Positions 62,861-64,000 of a stretch of DNA of 64,000 nt are shown piece after piece. The DNA lies in the NCBI GenBank assembly GCA_034336665.1, contig CM067566.1, positions 17,218,330 to 17,282,329 of the forward strand, given 5' to 3'. The first letter of the stretch is position 1. Each line of letters starts with the position of its first letter. The notes under the pieces were generated by a model. That model ran no database searches, was not told where the DNA came from, and saw nothing but the letters and a program-made list of their open reading frames with translations. This stretch comes from Luscinia megarhynchos (lineage: Eukaryota > Chordata > Aves > Passeriformes > Turdidae). The position numbers and the translations under genes were made by a program.

Positions 62861-64000
62861 CCCTCCTTTTACAAATAACCATTAAAAATTAGACCATTTA
62901 TTTATTTTTTTTCTTGAGTTGCACATATAGTGAAAATACCTTACTATTTCTTCTCAAGAAACATATTTCTTCTTGCAGAATGAACCAATGGACCAACACC
63001 TTTTTTTTTCCTACTGAATCCAACAGAAAACAAAAATATCTGCTTAAATTAAAGCACAAGAGTATGGCCAAAGGTAATCTGCAGGAAAAATATACTACAC
63101 TGTCAAAATTGCAATTTGGGGGTTTTATTTTTAATTAAGAAGCCTGAGAGTCATCAAAAGGATCTAAGTGTAGGAAAAGTTTTAAGAGGTTATAATAAGC
63201 AGCTTTTGAGTTAGAGGTAGCAAAATATTAAATAAGTAAATTTTCAATCAGGGAATTTTTAATTGACCTCTAAATTAAAAATAGTTTGATTATACACTGT
63301 TTGAAGAAAATTAATTATCCTTCTTTTCCTTCAAAGTATGGAAATTTTAAGGCCAAACCAATTTCTAACCCAAAGTTAAAGAAGGGCAAATATAGGACTT
63401 TAAAAGCTAGGTGCAACCTTAACAACTGGGAGAATACTGCTGTTCCACAATAAAGAGAAGGTAGACGTGACAAAACTTCCTGAGACAGCTACAGATTTGA
63501 TAATGAGAGGGTCAAACTAAAACATTAAAAAATCCAGCACTTAGAGAATTCATCTGAAACTCCCTTGATGTGTGGTGTTGAGTAGTCTGAAATGGGACTG
63601 GTATAGGGAGCTGCTCCTGGGATGTGCTGCATCTCCAAAGAAACTGCAGTGTGCTGCTGTCAGCTAGGAAAACATATCCTCCAAAATGGGGCACTGCCCT
63701 TCCTTCTCTCTGAGACATTACTCTGTAAGTAGAACAGAAAACTGAATGTTTTCAGTTATTATAAATGCACCAATGCAAAGCTTGTTTCACACATGGAACC
63801 ACTGCTTCTCAGTCCAGCATCTCAACTTTTTCTGCCAGTTGGTGGGGAACCTGTTAGATAAAGATAAGATGATGAAGATTCAGTCAAGGTGAAATAGCAT
63901 GTTACAGCTTAACTCAGACTTCCCTGATACCATCAGGGCTGAACTTAATTGTTGGTTGCACTTTACTTTCTGGATGTAGCGGTGAAATGTAGTCATTGAA
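62861..64000. other. Non-coding unique sequence
   Basis: Nothing recognised to the right edge. The open frames at 62914-63138 (+) and 63512-63718 (-) have no features. Confidence 0.5.

Noticed and set aside
1..64000. CRISPR array, operon, phage or bacterial features
   Set aside because: Nothing of this kind is visible; base composition, CR1 and ERVL-type LTRs indicate vertebrate nuclear DNA.

Overview
The window looks like vertebrate nuclear DNA, most probably from a bird. It is AT-rich and CpG-poor. Its recognisable repeats are the ones that dominate avian genomes: short 5'-truncated CR1 LINE tails with the (ATTCTATG)n-type 3' end, and solo LTRs of the avian ERVL type. A songbird is plausible but is not shown by the sequence. 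These identifications rest on recall of family consensus sequences, not on a search.

No protein-coding gene can be supported. Almost all open frames are under 130 codons, lack recognisable domains, and fit chance expectation in about 64 kb of six-frame sequence. The window reads as a gene desert or the inside of a very large intron. The best gene-like signals are: a 97-nt exon-like block with good splice sites (6411-6507, +); a coding-like relic with an in-frame heptapeptide repeat, one internal stop and a downstream AATAAA (12070-12566, -), perhaps an old retrocopy; and an unrecognised 207-codon open frame (55935-56558, +).

Layout. 1-8.1 kb is mostly unique sequence with two candidate conserved regulatory elements (about 2.9-3.2 kb and 4.44-4.67 kb, the latter with a hairpin of two TAATTA homeodomain cores) and the exon-like block. 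8107-10510 is a nested retroviral structure: an antisense ERVL-type LTR split twice, by a 1.2-kb LTR-like element that carries a decamer minisatellite and by a 626-bp solo LTR with TG...CA ends and a 5-bp target duplication. 10.5-35.5 kb is unique sequence with four short CR1 remnants (15.2, 16.3, 22.9 and 35.5 kb), small tandem repeats and further candidate regulatory blocks. 35.8-59.9 kb has no recognisable repeat, apart from a purine-rich to pyrimidine-rich strand asymmetry at 44.5-48.4 kb and a G-run/AGG tract at 53.7 kb. 59.88-60.87 kb holds an ancient CR1/L3-like LINE. 62286-62860 is a second ERVL-type solo LTR, in sense orientation, with a TATA box and a near-perfect 5-bp target duplication.

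No CRISPR array, operon, rRNA, tRNA or known small RNA gene was seen. There is no evidence for a novel multi-gene system. The most informative structures are the nested LTRs, the reading-frame-independent minisatellite, the coding-like relic and the TAATTA hairpin.
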